This document shows positions 23,577-32,310 of a stretch of DNA of 38,350 bases, one piece after another. The translations under genes were made by a program, and so were the position numbers. The first letter of the stretch is position 1; every line of letters begins with the position of its first letter. The DNA comes from an uncultured Collinsella sp. (GTDB taxonomy: Bacteria > Actinomycetota > Coriobacteriia > Coriobacteriales > Coriobacteriaceae): positions 1 to 38,350 of the forward strand of contig CAAENI010000240.1 in NCBI GenBank assembly GCA_900757285.1, written 5' to 3'. A model generated the notes under the pieces. It did not search any database, was not told the origin of the DNA, and saw nothing but the letters and a program-made list of their open reading frames with translations.

Positions 23577-24218
23577 ATGGATTCCAAGGAGATGGCGCCT
23601 GGCGACATCGAGCGGCGCAGCTTCGAGATCATCACCGAAGAGCTCGGCGGCCGCACGTTCCCGCCGTTCGAAGAGCCCGTCGTGAAGCGCGTCATCCATA
23701 CCACTGCCGACTTCTCGTACGCCGATTCCCTCGTGTTCACCCATGACGCCGTGCACTGTGCGCTCGACGCACTGCGCGCAGGGGCCACGGTGCTCACCGA
23801 CACGAACATGGCGCTCGCAGGCATAAGCAAGCCCGCGCTCGCGAAGCTCGGCTGCAAGGCCGTGTGCTTCATGGCCGACCCTGATGTCGCCGCGGCTGCG
23901 CGCGCCGCGGGCACGACTCGCGCCGTTGCGAGCATGGACAAAGCTTGCGGCATCGAGGGTCCGCTCATCGTGGCCGTCGGCAACGCTCCCACAGCACTTC
24001 TGCGCCTCGCCGAGCTCATGGACGCGGGGAAGATCGCGCCCGCTCTCGTCGTTGGGGTGCCGGTCGGGTTTGTGAACGTGGTCGAGGCGAAAGAGGAGCT
24101 ACTCGCGCGACGCGTGCCGGCCATCGTCGCGAGGGGTCGCAAGGGCGGCTCGACCGTGGCGGCCGCCATTATGAACGCGCTACTCTACCAGATCACGCGC
24201 ACAGGCGGCCCGAAGTGA
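23577..24218 (+). CDS. cbiC: Cobalt-precorrin-8 methylmutase
   Basis: A 213-residue CbiC/CobH, which shifts the methyl group from C11 to C12 to give cobyrinate. Marks: IERRSFEIITEEL, the catalytic His41 in RVIHTTADF, TVLTDTNMALAGI, VGNAPTALLRLAEL and VVGVPVGFVNVVEAKE, then GRKGGSTVAAAIMNAL. Length is normal. The ATG directly follows the cobO stop; GAAGGAGT lies 10-17 bases before it. The stop overlaps the GTG of cbiJ. Confidence 0.96.
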   Translation: MDSKEMAPGDIERRSFEIITEELGGRTFPPFEEPVVKRVIHTTADFSYADSLVFTHDAVHCALDALRAGATVLTDTNMALAGISKPALAKLGCKAVCFMADPDVAAAARAAGTTRAVASMDKACGIEGPLIVAVGNAPTALLRLAELMDAGKIAPALVVGVPVGFVNVVEAKEELLARRVPAIVARGRKGGSTVAAAIMNALLYQITRTGGPK

Positions 24219-24970
24219 CGGCGCTGCGCATCTTCGCCGGGACCACCGAGGGCCGCCTTCTGTGCGAATGGGCGAGCGGGGTGGGCATCCCCGCTCGTGC
24301 CTACGCGGCAACCGAGTACGGAGGCGAGCTTTTGGGCGAGCTTCCGGGCATCGAGGTGCATGCGGGCAGGCTCGACGAGGCCGACATGGATCGCGAGCTT
24401 TCCGGCGCGCGCATCGTCGTCGACGCCACGCACCCCTTCGCTACGCTCGCAAGCGGCAACATCCGGGCCGCTTCGCTCGCCGTGGGTGCACAATGCCTGC
24501 GCCTTGCGCGCCCGGTCGAGGCGCTGCCCAAAGGCGTCGTGTCGGTCGCGTCGATCGCCTGCGCGGCGCGCTTTCTCTCCGAGAACCCGGGTCATGTTCT
24601 TCTCACGACGGGGAGCAAGGAGCTTGCTCCCTACACGCGCGTCCCCGATTTCGCGGAACGCTTCTTTGTGCGTGTGCTCCCGCTGCCCGGTGCTATAACG
24701 AAGTGCATCGACGCGGGGTTTTCGCCGTCGCACGTCATCGGCATGCAGGGGCCCTTCACCCGCGAGCTCAACGAGGCGATGCTTCGGCAGGTGGGCGCCC
24801 AGTGGCTTGTGACCAAGGACTCGGGAACCGTAGGCGGCACGGCTGAGAAGCTCGCCGCAGCGCGCGCCGTGGGAGCGCGCTGCATCGTGGTCACCCGTCC
24901 CGCCGAGGGAGGCGGGGCCCTTTCGCTTCGGGAAGTGGAAGACGCTCTCTTACGGGAGTTCGCGCGCTAG
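24215..24970 (+). CDS. cbiJ: Cobalt-precorrin-6A reductase
   Basis: A 251-residue CbiJ/CobK, which reduces the corrin macrocycle of cobalt-precorrin-6A with a nicotinamide cofactor. Marks: LRIFAGTTEGRLLCEWA at the start, VVDATHPFATLASGNIRAA, CLRLARP, LLTTGSKELAPYT, VLPLPGAITKCIDAGF, HVIGMQGPFTRELNEAML, WLVTKDSGTVGGTAEKLAAA and VVTRP. All are family segments in order. The start is GTG at 24215 in a GTGA overlap with cbiC. It is the last gene of the operon, and the IS21-type remnant begins within a few bases of its stop, so the foreign block probably ends here. Confidence 0.94.
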   Translation: MTALRIFAGTTEGRLLCEWASGVGIPARAYAATEYGGELLGELPGIEVHAGRLDEADMDRELSGARIVVDATHPFATLASGNIRAASLAVGAQCLRLARPVEALPKGVVSVASIACAARFLSENPGHVLLTTGSKELAPYTRVPDFAERFFVRVLPLPGAITKCIDAGFSPSHVIGMQGPFTRELNEAMLRQVGAQWLVTKDSGTVGGTAEKLAAARAVGARCIVVTRPAEGGGALSLREVEDALLREFAR

Positions 24971-24971
24971 G

Positions 24972-25055
24972 AGGAGCGCCCCGAGCAAGCTCGACCCGTA
25001 CAAGCCCGTCATCCATCAATAGCTCGAGGACGACGCCCAGAACTGGCGCAAACAG
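24972..25055 (+). pseudogene. IS21-family transposase (IstA) remnant with in-frame stop
   Basis: Starting 2 bases after the cbiJ stop, the plus frame reads RSAPSKLDPYKPVIHQ, then a stop (25020-25022), then LEDDAQNWRKQ. This resembles the IstA segment with SKLDPY...RLEED...W.KQ that lies between the helix-turn-helix and integrase core. Only about 28 codons remain. The identification rests on a short pattern and needs a protein search. It marks the right edge of the cobalamin island. Confidence 0.65.
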
Positions 25056-25064
25056 CCCTTCAAT

Positions 25065-25133
25065 AAGTTGCGGTGAAATAGTGTCTGTTTTTGCTGCTAG
25101 ATAGCATATTCAGTCCCTAATTCACCGCAACTT
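25065..25133. repeat. Palindromic intergenic element A
   Basis: AAGTTGCGGTGAA (25065-25077) is the exact reverse complement of 25121-25133. The symmetry continues with gaps (TAG, CTG and TGCT are shared further in), down to a centre TGCTGCTAGATAGCA. The whole is about 69 bases. It lies between the convergent cbiJ and MacB-like genes, where it could also stop transcription. The form suggests a dispersed repeat, but copy number was not tested. Confidence 0.75.
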
Positions 25134-25145
25134 GTTGGTGGTGGC

Positions 25146-26360
25146 TTACTGGTAGCGTAGGCACTCCACCGGGTTGAGCTTTGCCGCGCGGCGAGCGGGG
25201 TAGAAGCCAAAGATTACGCCGATGCCGACGGAGACGCCGAAGGCCAGCAGCACCGTGGCGATTGAAAAGCTCGGTGTGATCTCCCCACTGGCACCGAGCT
25301 CGTTGAGAACCCCTGATCCTGCGGCAAACATCGCGAGGCCCCAGGCCAGCAGATAGCCAATCAGGACACCCAGCAGGCCACCGGTGACGCACAGCGCCGA
25401 GGACTCGGCCAAAAACTGCGCGGTGATATCGCGGCGACTGGCGCCCAAGGCACGGCGAATACCGATCTCGCGGATGCGCTCAGTCACGTTGGTAAGCATC
25501 ATATTCATAATGCCGATTCCGCCGACAAGCAGTGAGATACTGGCGACAGCGCCCATGATGAGCGAGAAGGCGCCCATAAACGAGTTGAGTGCATCGATGG
25601 CGCTTTTCATGGAGGTCGCCGATACGCTGTCGTACTCATCATCCTCCGAGATGCCCTTCATCGCGCGCACCTTAGACTCGATGGTCTTGCAGAGCTCGTC
25701 CATGTCTGTGCCCTCGGCGGCAAGTGCCGTCACGCTGGGAAATGAAGGATTCTCGTCGCCAAACAGGCCGGAGATGGTTTCGCGTGGCATATACAGCGTG
25801 AGCGAGCCCATGGAGTCGCTGCCGCCATCAATCACGCCTACAATCTGCACCTCGCCGTTGGACACCTTGATGGTTTTCCCCAGTGCGTCCTGTTCGTTGC
25901 CGTAAAGCTGATCGGCGCCGCCGCGGCTGATGAGCGCCACGCGCGAGCCTGATTGAGACTCTGCCTGTGAATAGACACGTCCCGCAACGAGCTTGCTGGC
26001 GCCCACGGCATCAAGCATGTCGCTATCGACGCCGTGGGCCATGACGGTATAGCTTTTATCCCCGACCTTGTACTCGGAATAGGCGCTATCGACGATGCCG
26101 ATCTGCTCAATCTGCGGCACCAGTTTGCGAAGCTTTTCCACATCCGAATCGGTGAGTTCTTGGGACGAATAGATCTCTACCATGCGGGCTGCATTGAGGC
26201 CCAGGCTGTTGACCAGGCTGTTTTGGATACCGCCGATGAGCGAAGTCATGGCGATGACCGAGGCGATGCCAATGACGATGCCAAGGATGGTGAGCAGGCT
26301 GCGTCCCTTGTTGGCCTCGAGCGAGTGAAGGGCTTCTTGGACAAGATCGCGGGTGCTCAT
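25146..26360 (-). CDS. MacB-like ABC transporter permease
   Basis: A 404-residue permease of the MacB/FtsX type. The first helix follows ANKGRSLLTILGIVIGIASVIAM (quoted in part), a MacB mark; an extracytoplasmic domain of about 220 residues comes next (MacB_PCD type, with GRVYSQAESQSGSRVALIS). Three helices follow with ISLLVGGIGIMNMMLTNVTER and REIGIRRALGASRRDI, the FtsX signature. The protein ends PARRAAKLNPVECLRYQ. It is the third gene of the adaptor-ATPase-permease operon, overlapping the ATPase by 4 bases. It probably exports a peptide, antibiotic or lipid-like molecule; the substrate is unknown. Confidence 0.92.
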   Translation of the reverse strand: MSTRDLVQEALHSLEANKGRSLLTILGIVIGIASVIAMTSLIGGIQNSLVNSLGLNAARMVEIYSSQELTDSDVEKLRKLVPQIEQIGIVDSAYSEYKVGDKSYTVMAHGVDSDMLDAVGASKLVAGRVYSQAESQSGSRVALISRGGADQLYGNEQDALGKTIKVSNGEVQIVGVIDGGSDSMGSLTLYMPRETISGLFGDENPSFPSVTALAAEGTDMDELCKTIESKVRAMKGISEDDEYDSVSATSMKSAIDALNSFMGAFSLIMGAVASISLLVGGIGIMNMMLTNVTERIREIGIRRALGASRRDITAQFLAESSALCVTGGLLGVLIGYLLAWGLAMFAAGSGVLNELGASGEITPSFSIATVLLAFGVSVGIGVIFGFYPARRAAKLNPVECLRYQ

Positions 26361-27130
26361 GCCTTCGCTCCTTTCGGCTGATTGGTGGTTGCAGAAATCG
26401 CGGGCAGGTTTTTGACGGCCCCGCGTAACGTATTCGGTGTATGCGCGACATATGCGCCGTCATGGATTCGCCCGTCACGGATGGTTACGGCTCGATCGGC
26501 CTCGGCGGCGATGCCGGGGTCATGCGTGATGAGTACGATGGTCTTGCCGCGTTTCTGGAGCTTGTGGAAGGTTTCCATGACGAGCGCCCCGGTTGTCGAG
26601 TCTAGATTTCCCGTTGGCTCGTCGGCCAAAATGATGGGCGGGTCGTTGACGAGGGCGCGCGCGATGGCGACGCGCTGCATCTGTCCGCCCGAGAGTTCCG
26701 ATATGCGGTGGTCCCAATGGTCGACCGGCAGTGTGACGGCTTGTAGCGCGTGCACGGCGCGCATCTCGCGCTGGCTACGCGGCACATTGGTGTAGGATAG
26801 CGGCAGCATGACGTTTTCGATCACCGTCAGACGCGGCAGCAAGTTAAAACTCTGAAAGACAAAGCCGATGCTCAGCGCGCGCACCTCGGTGAGCTCATCA
26901 TCGTCGAGCTCGGCGACGTTGAGCCCTTGCAGGAAATAATCACCCGCCGTCGGCTTGTCCAGGCAGCCCAGGATGTTCATGAGCGTCGACTTGCCCGAGC
27001 CCGAGGGGCCGGTGATGGCGACGAACTCACCGGGGTTCACCGCCAGGCTCACGTTGTGCAGGATGTGGGCGCAACCGGCCTCGCTCTCAAAGATGCGGTG
27101 CACGTTACGGATGTCGATGACGGGACGCAT
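26357..27130 (-). CDS. MacB/LolD-type ABC transporter ATPase
   Basis: A 257-residue ATPase with Walker A GPSGSGKST (about residues 41-49), then FVFQSFNLLPRLTVIENVMLP, the Q-loop typical of MacB/LolD proteins, signature LSGGQMQRVAIARAL and Walker B IILADEPTGNLDS, followed by the switch His in LITHD. The C-terminal 30 residues are a non-conserved tail. It pairs with the permease whose ATG overlaps its stop. Its own ATG shares one base with the stop of the adaptor gene, so the three are translated together. Confidence 0.95.
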   Translation of the reverse strand: MRPVIDIRNVHRIFESEAGCAHILHNVSLAVNPGEFVAITGPSGSGKSTLMNILGCLDKPTAGDYFLQGLNVAELDDDELTEVRALSIGFVFQSFNLLPRLTVIENVMLPLSYTNVPRSQREMRAVHALQAVTLPVDHWDHRISELSGGQMQRVAIARALVNDPPIILADEPTGNLDSTTGALVMETFHKLQKRGKTIVLITHDPGIAAEADRAVTIRDGRIHDGAYVAHTPNTLRGAVKNLPAISATTNQPKGAKA

Positions 27131-28551
27131 TACTTGCCCTCGTCGGCAGACATATTGTCGCCGCCGTCTGCCGTCATGCCTGCGCCGGTATCCGTCACGA
27201 TGGTGTCGCCGTCGCGTAACTTGGTAACCGGGACGTCTGGGTTGATCTCGTTGCCCTGGTCGTCGCGCTTGACCTGCGTCTTACCGACTACAGCCTCGTT
27301 GTCGTTTTGCGTCACGACGGTCACCTTCACGCGGCGCGTCTTCTTGCCTTCCGAATCGGTGGCCAGATTGACGTAATAGTGCTCGCCGTCTTCGGTCATC
27401 AGCGCCATGGTCGGCACCATAACCACGTCGTCGAGCTTCTCGGTCACTACCGAGACCTCGGCAGTCATACCCGGCTTAAGGCGACTGTCGGGTGCTTCGA
27501 TGAGGATGTCGACGTTAAAGGTCACGCTGCCGCCGCTACCGGAGCCGGAGTCAGAGTTTGCCACCGAGGCGATAGCCGTGACGGTGCCCTGGCTCACGAT
27601 ATCGGGAAACGCGGGATAGGTCACGTTGGCGCTTTGGCCCACGGCAATTTTGGCGATATCCTTTTCGCCCACCTGAACCGTCACCTTCATCTTGGACAGG
27701 TCGGCGATTTGCATGCACTGCTTGCCGCCGCTCGTGTCGCCTTCGCCCATGATCATGCCGCCTGTTACCGTGGCGCCCACCTTGGCGTTGAGCGCCACGA
27801 TGCTGCCCGAGCTCGGGGCCGTGACCGTACGGCTGGCGGCCTTGGCGTTCGCCTGATCGAGGTTTGCCTGGGCCGATGTGAGGCTGCGCTGCGCGGCCGA
27901 TACGGCGTTCGTGTCCGCTGATGCGGCGGTGATGCCAGCCGCTGCGGAACCTCCGTCGACGTCCGTCGTTGGGTTGGCCTGCGCGGCAGCTGCGGCTTTC
28001 TTCGCGTTGGCGAGGTCTTCTTGAGCGGCTGCAACTGCACGCTGCGCCTCGGCAACGTTGCGATCGAGCTCTTCGTTTTTAATGGTCATAAGCACGTCGC
28101 CCTCGTTGACGGATTGGCCTGCCTGCACGTTGATCGAATCGACCGTGCCGTCGACAGAAGGGGAGACCACTGAGGACGAAATGGGTTTGAGCTGGCCTTT
28201 TGCCTCGACCGTTGTGCTAAACGTGCCCTCAGTCACCATGTCGGTCGCAGGCCCGCTAGCGCCCTGTGGCTGCGCATTGATAACCAGGGTTGCAACAATA
28301 GCAATGAGCGCGATGACACCCACGATGCCGGCGGCAATGCCGCGTCGAATCAGCTTTTTGCGTCGACGTTCGGCACGTTTTGCCTTGAGCTTGGCATATG
28401 CCTCTTCATCGGAAATCTCGGCCGTATCGTTCGTGCGTCCGCTCTCCTTGTCGGCATGTACGTCTGTGATCAGAGGAAGCGTTTCGGTGGCACCTTCGGG
28501 CGTGTGCTCGGTATCATCCGGGCCCGGGGTGATGTTGGGGACATTCGGCAT
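27130..28551 (-). CDS. HlyD/MacA-family efflux adaptor (membrane-fusion protein)
   Basis: A 473-residue protein: acidic cytoplasmic N-terminus, a basic patch (AKRAERRRKKLIRR), one membrane segment (about residues 70-92), then an extracytoplasmic adaptor. Visible parts are the two lipoyl half-motifs (VDGTVDSINVQAGQSVNEGDVLMTI and APSSGSIVALNAKVGATV, quoted in part), a predicted coiled coil of Ala/Gln/Glu-rich repeats between them (about 170-250), and the beta-barrel end with RLKPGMTAEVSV. Such proteins link MacB-like pumps to the cell surface; in a Gram-positive there is no outer membrane and no TolC is expected. The start at 28551 is chosen because AAAGGAG lies 8 bases upstream. It is the first gene of the operon. 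Confidence 0.9.
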   Translation of the reverse strand: MPNVPNITPGPDDTEHTPEGATETLPLITDVHADKESGRTNDTAEISDEEAYAKLKAKRAERRRKKLIRRGIAAGIVGVIALIAIVATLVINAQPQGASGPATDMVTEGTFSTTVEAKGQLKPISSSVVSPSVDGTVDSINVQAGQSVNEGDVLMTIKNEELDRNVAEAQRAVAAAQEDLANAKKAAAAAQANPTTDVDGGSAAAGITAASADTNAVSAAQRSLTSAQANLDQANAKAASRTVTAPSSGSIVALNAKVGATVTGGMIMGEGDTSGGKQCMQIADLSKMKVTVQVGEKDIAKIAVGQSANVTYPAFPDIVSQGTVTAIASVANSDSGSGSGGSVTFNVDILIEAPDSRLKPGMTAEVSVVTEKLDDVVMVPTMALMTEDGEHYYVNLATDSEGKKTRRVKVTVVTQNDNEAVVGKTQVKRDDQGNEINPDVPVTKLRDGDTIVTDTGAGMTADGGDNMSADEGK

Positions 28552-28585
28552 AGCGTCTCCTTTATAGAAAGAACCTTGATAAGTA

Positions 28586-28615
28586 TATGCGCCCGCCGGT
28601 TGGGGCAGGCGCATA
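28586..28615. other. Stem-loop between the L,D-transpeptidase and efflux operon
   Basis: TATGCGCC and GGCGCATA enclose an inner GCC/GGC pairing, making a stable imperfect stem-loop. It lies 70 bases after the L,D-transpeptidase stop and 35 bases before the adaptor start. No clear T-tract follows on the minus strand, so it may be a weak terminator or a leader structure. Confidence 0.4.
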
Positions 28616-28683
28616 GGACGGTATTTTTCGGAATTGTTAGATTGGTCGCAGCAGTTGCATGTTGTATGAATGCGCGCGTTGCA

Positions 28684-30408
28684 CTACGAGTGGACAACCA
28701 CGCACAGGCCGACTTTGATGCAATCGTGCAGCGCCTTGGCGTCGGCTAGGCGCAGGTTAATACATCCGTGGCTACCGCACCACTTGTAGGAGTTGGGGTC
28801 GTCGAAACTCTTGTCGTTTTGCCACGTTGCATCGTGGAAACCGACCATGTTTCCCTCAAACGGCATCCAATAGCTGACCGGGCTCTCGTATTTGGGCTTG
28901 CCGGTCTCGGGGTCCTTGGCACCGATGAGCTTGCTGGCGCCATTGTTGCTGTTGATCTGCCAAACGCCTTCGGGCGTGGCGTCCTCTCCCGGCTTGCCGG
29001 AGATAAAGTTGGCCTCCCACACGATATTGCCGCTCTCGTCGTAGTAGCGCGCGTGCTGCTCGGACAGATCGACATCGACGTATGCCTTCCAGTCGGGTTC
29101 TCCCTTTGCAGTAAAGGTGTCGGCCTTCTGGGAGTACTTGATCTCGATTTCGCCGGTCTGCTTGTTGTTAATGGCGTCCTCGACCTGCTTGGCGAGCGAG
29201 CTGCTGTCGATGGACCAACCAAAGTCGCCGCCTTCGACGGCGCATTGCTTGCCATCGGCGCGCGTCCACCAGCGAGTGGAGCCCACGGTATTGAAGCCGT
29301 TGGCAAGCTCGGCTGCCCAGCTGCTGATCTGCGACGTATCGAGCGTGGGGTTGGCCGGATCGGCAAAGCTGATCCACTGCAACACGGAGCTGCCATCAAC
29401 CTTGCCGGCATCCTCGCCGTTGAGCTTGAGGGTCACGTTGACGCCCAAGAAGTTGTTGGCGGCATCGCATGCAGACTGAATCTGATCATCGGTCAGCGTT
29501 CCATTGAGCGGCTCATAGGCATCGTTGCCGAGCTTGGAAAGATCTACGGTCTCGGCCAGCGAGGCAAGCTCGAGCTCGGCATACTTAATGACATGCTCGC
29601 GGTTGAGTTTTTCGTTGGAGCGCGCCTTCTCGACGGTAAACTTGCCGGCCTGCTCGTCATAGGAGCTATTGGCCTCGAACGCGCCCGAACGCCCCTCGTT
29701 AAACTCGTCGACGGCGGCGCCCAGATCCTTCTCAAACTGCTTTTGGTCAAAGGTGTCGGAGAGCATGGACAGGTCGACGTCTTGATCAAGATCGACTTCG
29801 TTGGAGCTAGCGGTTGTTTTGGTCTTGCCGCTTAAGGATTCTACAAGGCGAACCGGCCATACAATGGCTTCGTTGCGGCTGATAATCTCTTTTGCGGCAG
29901 CTTCGCCGTCGACAATGGGCTCATCGGACTCGGGCTGATAGGTCCAGCTAAAGTCATCGCCTGTCACGGTGAGCTTATAGTGCTTCCACGCCGAGTTGAC
30001 CTTGGTGGCGGCAGACGATGCGTTTGAGAACGAGACGTCGACGCCGGCGATGGTGGTGTTGGGGTAGGCTACCTGCGAAAATGCTACGGCGCCTACGATA
30101 TAGACAATGACGATAAGACCCAGGACGACAAAGAGCGTCGTCTTTTTGCCCGACTTATTGTTCCCGGTGGGTTTGCGCGCGGGGCCGCGATCGCCTCGAC
30201 CGTGCGTGGGGGGCTGCTTGGGCGTATTGCCGTTTGCCTGGCGCTGCTGACGTTGCTGGCGCTGCTGGTTCGGGCGTTGCGAAGCGTTTGCCGCACCACG
30301 CTGCTGACCGTGGCTCGGCGCGATAGGACGCGGCGACTGAACGCCGCCGGTGTGCCTGCTCGGCTGCTGCGGATCGGGAATCAGTTGAGTTCGATCGTTT
30401 TGCGACAT
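28684..30408 (-). CDS. Membrane-anchored L,D-transpeptidase (YkuD) with peptidoglycan-binding domain
   Basis: A 574-residue protein. The N-terminal 95 residues are Gln/Pro/Arg-rich and cytoplasmic; one membrane segment (about 98-122) follows; then two PG_binding_4-type units (about 125-430). The YkuD domain occupies about 440-570, with VDLSEQHARYY, MPFEGNMVGFHDA (conserved His) and SHGCINL, whose Cys is the nucleophile. It should make 3-3 cross-links in peptidoglycan outside the membrane. The start at 30408 is chosen because GAAGGA lies about 11 bases upstream; the ATG at 30417 would sit almost on that site. It is monocistronic: the next gene upstream is 150 bases away, with palindrome E between. 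Confidence 0.93.
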   Translation of the reverse strand: MSQNDRTQLIPDPQQPSRHTGGVQSPRPIAPSHGQQRGAANASQRPNQQRQQRQQRQANGNTPKQPPTHGRGDRGPARKPTGNNKSGKKTTLFVVLGLIVIVYIVGAVAFSQVAYPNTTIAGVDVSFSNASSAATKVNSAWKHYKLTVTGDDFSWTYQPESDEPIVDGEAAAKEIISRNEAIVWPVRLVESLSGKTKTTASSNEVDLDQDVDLSMLSDTFDQKQFEKDLGAAVDEFNEGRSGAFEANSSYDEQAGKFTVEKARSNEKLNREHVIKYAELELASLAETVDLSKLGNDAYEPLNGTLTDDQIQSACDAANNFLGVNVTLKLNGEDAGKVDGSSVLQWISFADPANPTLDTSQISSWAAELANGFNTVGSTRWWTRADGKQCAVEGGDFGWSIDSSSLAKQVEDAINNKQTGEIEIKYSQKADTFTAKGEPDWKAYVDVDLSEQHARYYDESGNIVWEANFISGKPGEDATPEGVWQINSNNGASKLIGAKDPETGKPKYESPVSYWMPFEGNMVGFHDATWQNDKSFDDPNSYKWCGSHGCINLRLADAKALHDCIKVGLCVVVHS

Positions 30409-30517
30409 CGTATGCATATCCTTCGGATTTTGCCTTGCGGCTCATCGTGTTTTTACTGGGCTTGCATTATAGCGATTACCTAGTTGTTTGTGGTACGGAA
30501 ACGGTGGCATTCAAAAG

Positions 30518-30539
30518 AGGTGGGACATTTGTCCCACCT
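30518..30539 (-). terminator. Palindromic element E / probable terminator of the serine dehydratase gene
   Basis: AGGTGGGACA and TGTCCCACCT are perfect 10-base arms with a 2-base centre. On the minus strand the stem lies 18 bases after the dehydratase stop and is followed by CTTTT, so it can act as a terminator. It contains the same TGGGACA core as element D at 35623. Confidence 0.6.
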
Positions 30540-30557
30540 TCGAGTCGTTCTTTGTCG

Positions 30558-32165
30558 CTATCCGCACACACCGCATTTTGCACAGGCCGAAAGTGCGGCC
30601 GGAGCCTGCGCGATGCCGCCCTTTGCCGTCTCGCGCAGCGTGGCCGGCAACGCGTGGCCCACCGAGAGCACGACGTGCGCCATCTGGTCAAACGGCACCA
30701 GGCTCTTAATGCCGGCGAGGGCAAGCTGTGCGGAGCTAAAGGCGGCTGCCACGCCGATGGCGTTGCGGTTTTGGCAGGGCACCTCCACGAGGCCACCGAC
30801 GGGGTCACAAACGAGGCCCAGCAGATTACTCAGCGCGATGGAACTGGCGTCGAGCGCCTGCTCGGGTGTGCCGCCGAGCATCTGCACTAGCGCGGCGGCG
30901 GCCATGGCGGCCGCACTTCCGACCTCGGCCTGACAGCCGCCCTCGGCGCCGGCAACGCAGGCGCTCGTGGTGAGGTTGAGGCCGATGGCGGCGGCGCAAT
31001 AAAGGGCATCCATGACCTGCTCGTCGTCCAGCTGCAAATGGTCTGCGAGTGCCAGCACACAGCCGGGGACGACGCCCGCTGATCCTGCCGTCGGAGCTGC
31101 GACGATTACGCCCATCGTGGCCGAGCGCTCGAGCACGGCCATGGCGCGGGCCACGGCGTCAGTCTGGACGGCGCCCATCAGGCTTATGCTCAGATCGTTT
31201 CGGCTGGTGGCATCGACAAGCTTTGCCTCGCCGCCGATGAGGCCGCCGAGCGAGCGCTGTGGATTGGAAATGGGGGCTGTGGTCTCTTCGCGCATGACGT
31301 CGAGTACGCGGCGCATGGCGGCGATAGCGTGTGCCTCGCCGGTCAGACGTGCCTCACGCACGGCCATGACGGCGCCGATGTTGAGCCCCAGTTCCTCGCA
31401 CGCATCGAGCAGCTGCTCGCCGTCGTCGAAGATTTCCTTTGCCGAGACGCCGGGGGAGAGCGACGAGGCAGAACCGGGGAGCTCGATAAAGGTCGCGTAA
31501 TCGACATTGTCGAGCTTGCGGAGCATGGGGACGACGGTGTCGTCGGGGGCGCCGTCGGTCTCAAAGACGGAGTAGGCCTGGCCGCCCACTTCGGTGCGGT
31601 AGGTGCGGCAGAAGGCGATGTTCACGTGTGCGTAGGCGAGCAGGTTGGTGAGCGCGGCGAGCACGCCGGGGACGTCCTTGTGCGCCACGAAGAGCGTTGA
31701 GTACATGCCCGAGATGTCAACGCCGACGCCGTTAATGCGGCTGATGCGCATCTTGCCGCCGCCCAGGCTCTCACCGCGGACCTGTGCCGTCGCACCCGTG
31801 TCGTCGACCATGTCAATGTCGACGGTGTTGGGGTGGATGGAGGCGTCGTCGCCCTTGATGTCAAAGTGATATTCGAGGCCCTGCTCACGTGCGAGGTCAA
31901 AGGCCTGCTTGATGTTCTCGTCATCGGTGTCGAGGCCCAGAATGCCCGCGACGAGAGCGCGGTCGGTGCCGTGGCCGCGGTAGGTGTGGGCGAAGGAGTT
32001 CCACAGGCCAAAGGTGACCTTAGTGATGCGGCCTTCCAGCAGGCTGGCGGCAACTTGGGCGCAGCGCAGGGCGCCGGCGGTGTGCGATGAGCTGGGGCCG
32101 ACCATGACGGGGCCCAAGATCTCGAATGCCGAGGTCGTAGCTAGTGTTTGTGGCTTGCCTGCCAT
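30558..32165 (-). CDS. sdaA: L-serine ammonia-lyase, iron-sulfur dependent, single chain
   Basis: A 535-residue enzyme that deaminates L-serine to pyruvate and ammonia. The N-terminal beta part (about 10-230) has SSSHTAGALRCAQVA and, at about 165-215, an ACT-like stretch (KDVPGVLAALTNLLAYAHVNIAFC, quoted in part). The alpha part has GVIVAAPTAGSAGVVPG, AGAEGGCQAEVGSA and LVCDPVGGLVEVPCQNRN; the three Cys are the expected ligands of the [4Fe-4S] cluster. Some Gram-positives split this into two genes; here the parts are fused. The start at 32165 is chosen because CAGGAG lies just upstream; the longer frame runs into palindrome B. Single gene, minus strand. Confidence 0.94.
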   Translation of the reverse strand: MAGKPQTLATTSAFEILGPVMVGPSSSHTAGALRCAQVAASLLEGRITKVTFGLWNSFAHTYRGHGTDRALVAGILGLDTDDENIKQAFDLAREQGLEYHFDIKGDDASIHPNTVDIDMVDDTGATAQVRGESLGGGKMRISRINGVGVDISGMYSTLFVAHKDVPGVLAALTNLLAYAHVNIAFCRTYRTEVGGQAYSVFETDGAPDDTVVPMLRKLDNVDYATFIELPGSASSLSPGVSAKEIFDDGEQLLDACEELGLNIGAVMAVREARLTGEAHAIAAMRRVLDVMREETTAPISNPQRSLGGLIGGEAKLVDATSRNDLSISLMGAVQTDAVARAMAVLERSATMGVIVAAPTAGSAGVVPGCVLALADHLQLDDEQVMDALYCAAAIGLNLTTSACVAGAEGGCQAEVGSAAAMAAAALVQMLGGTPEQALDASSIALSNLLGLVCDPVGGLVEVPCQNRNAIGVAAAFSSAQLALAGIKSLVPFDQMAHVVLSVGHALPATLRETAKGGIAQAPAALSACAKCGVCG

Positions 32166-32188
32166 ATGCGCTCCTGTTCTATCCCGTC

Positions 32189-32310
32189 GTCCCGAGGGGC
32201 GGGGCATAAGGTCGCCTGCTCGGACAGTCCTGACTCGCACGGAGGCCACATTAAGTGGCCTCCGGCTCGTGCGGAACTCGCGATCGACCTTATGCCCCGC
32301 CCCTCGGGAC
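32189..32310. repeat. Palindromic intergenic element B, 122 bp
   Basis: Outer arms of 26 bases (32189-32214 and 32285-32310) are exact reverse complements; each begins GTCCCGAGGGGCGGGGCATA. Inside is a second stem, CGGAGGCCAC / GTGGCCTCCG, with a 5-base loop, and a small GGACAGTCC palindrome. It lies 23 bases before the serine dehydratase start. With the terminator at 32406 it explains most of the 312-base gap between that gene and metK; 32311-32405 shows nothing clear. Confidence 0.85.

Noticed and set aside
25020..25022. In-frame stop as recoding or readthrough site
   Set aside because: It lies in a remnant of about 28 codons with no complete transposase gene; decay explains it.
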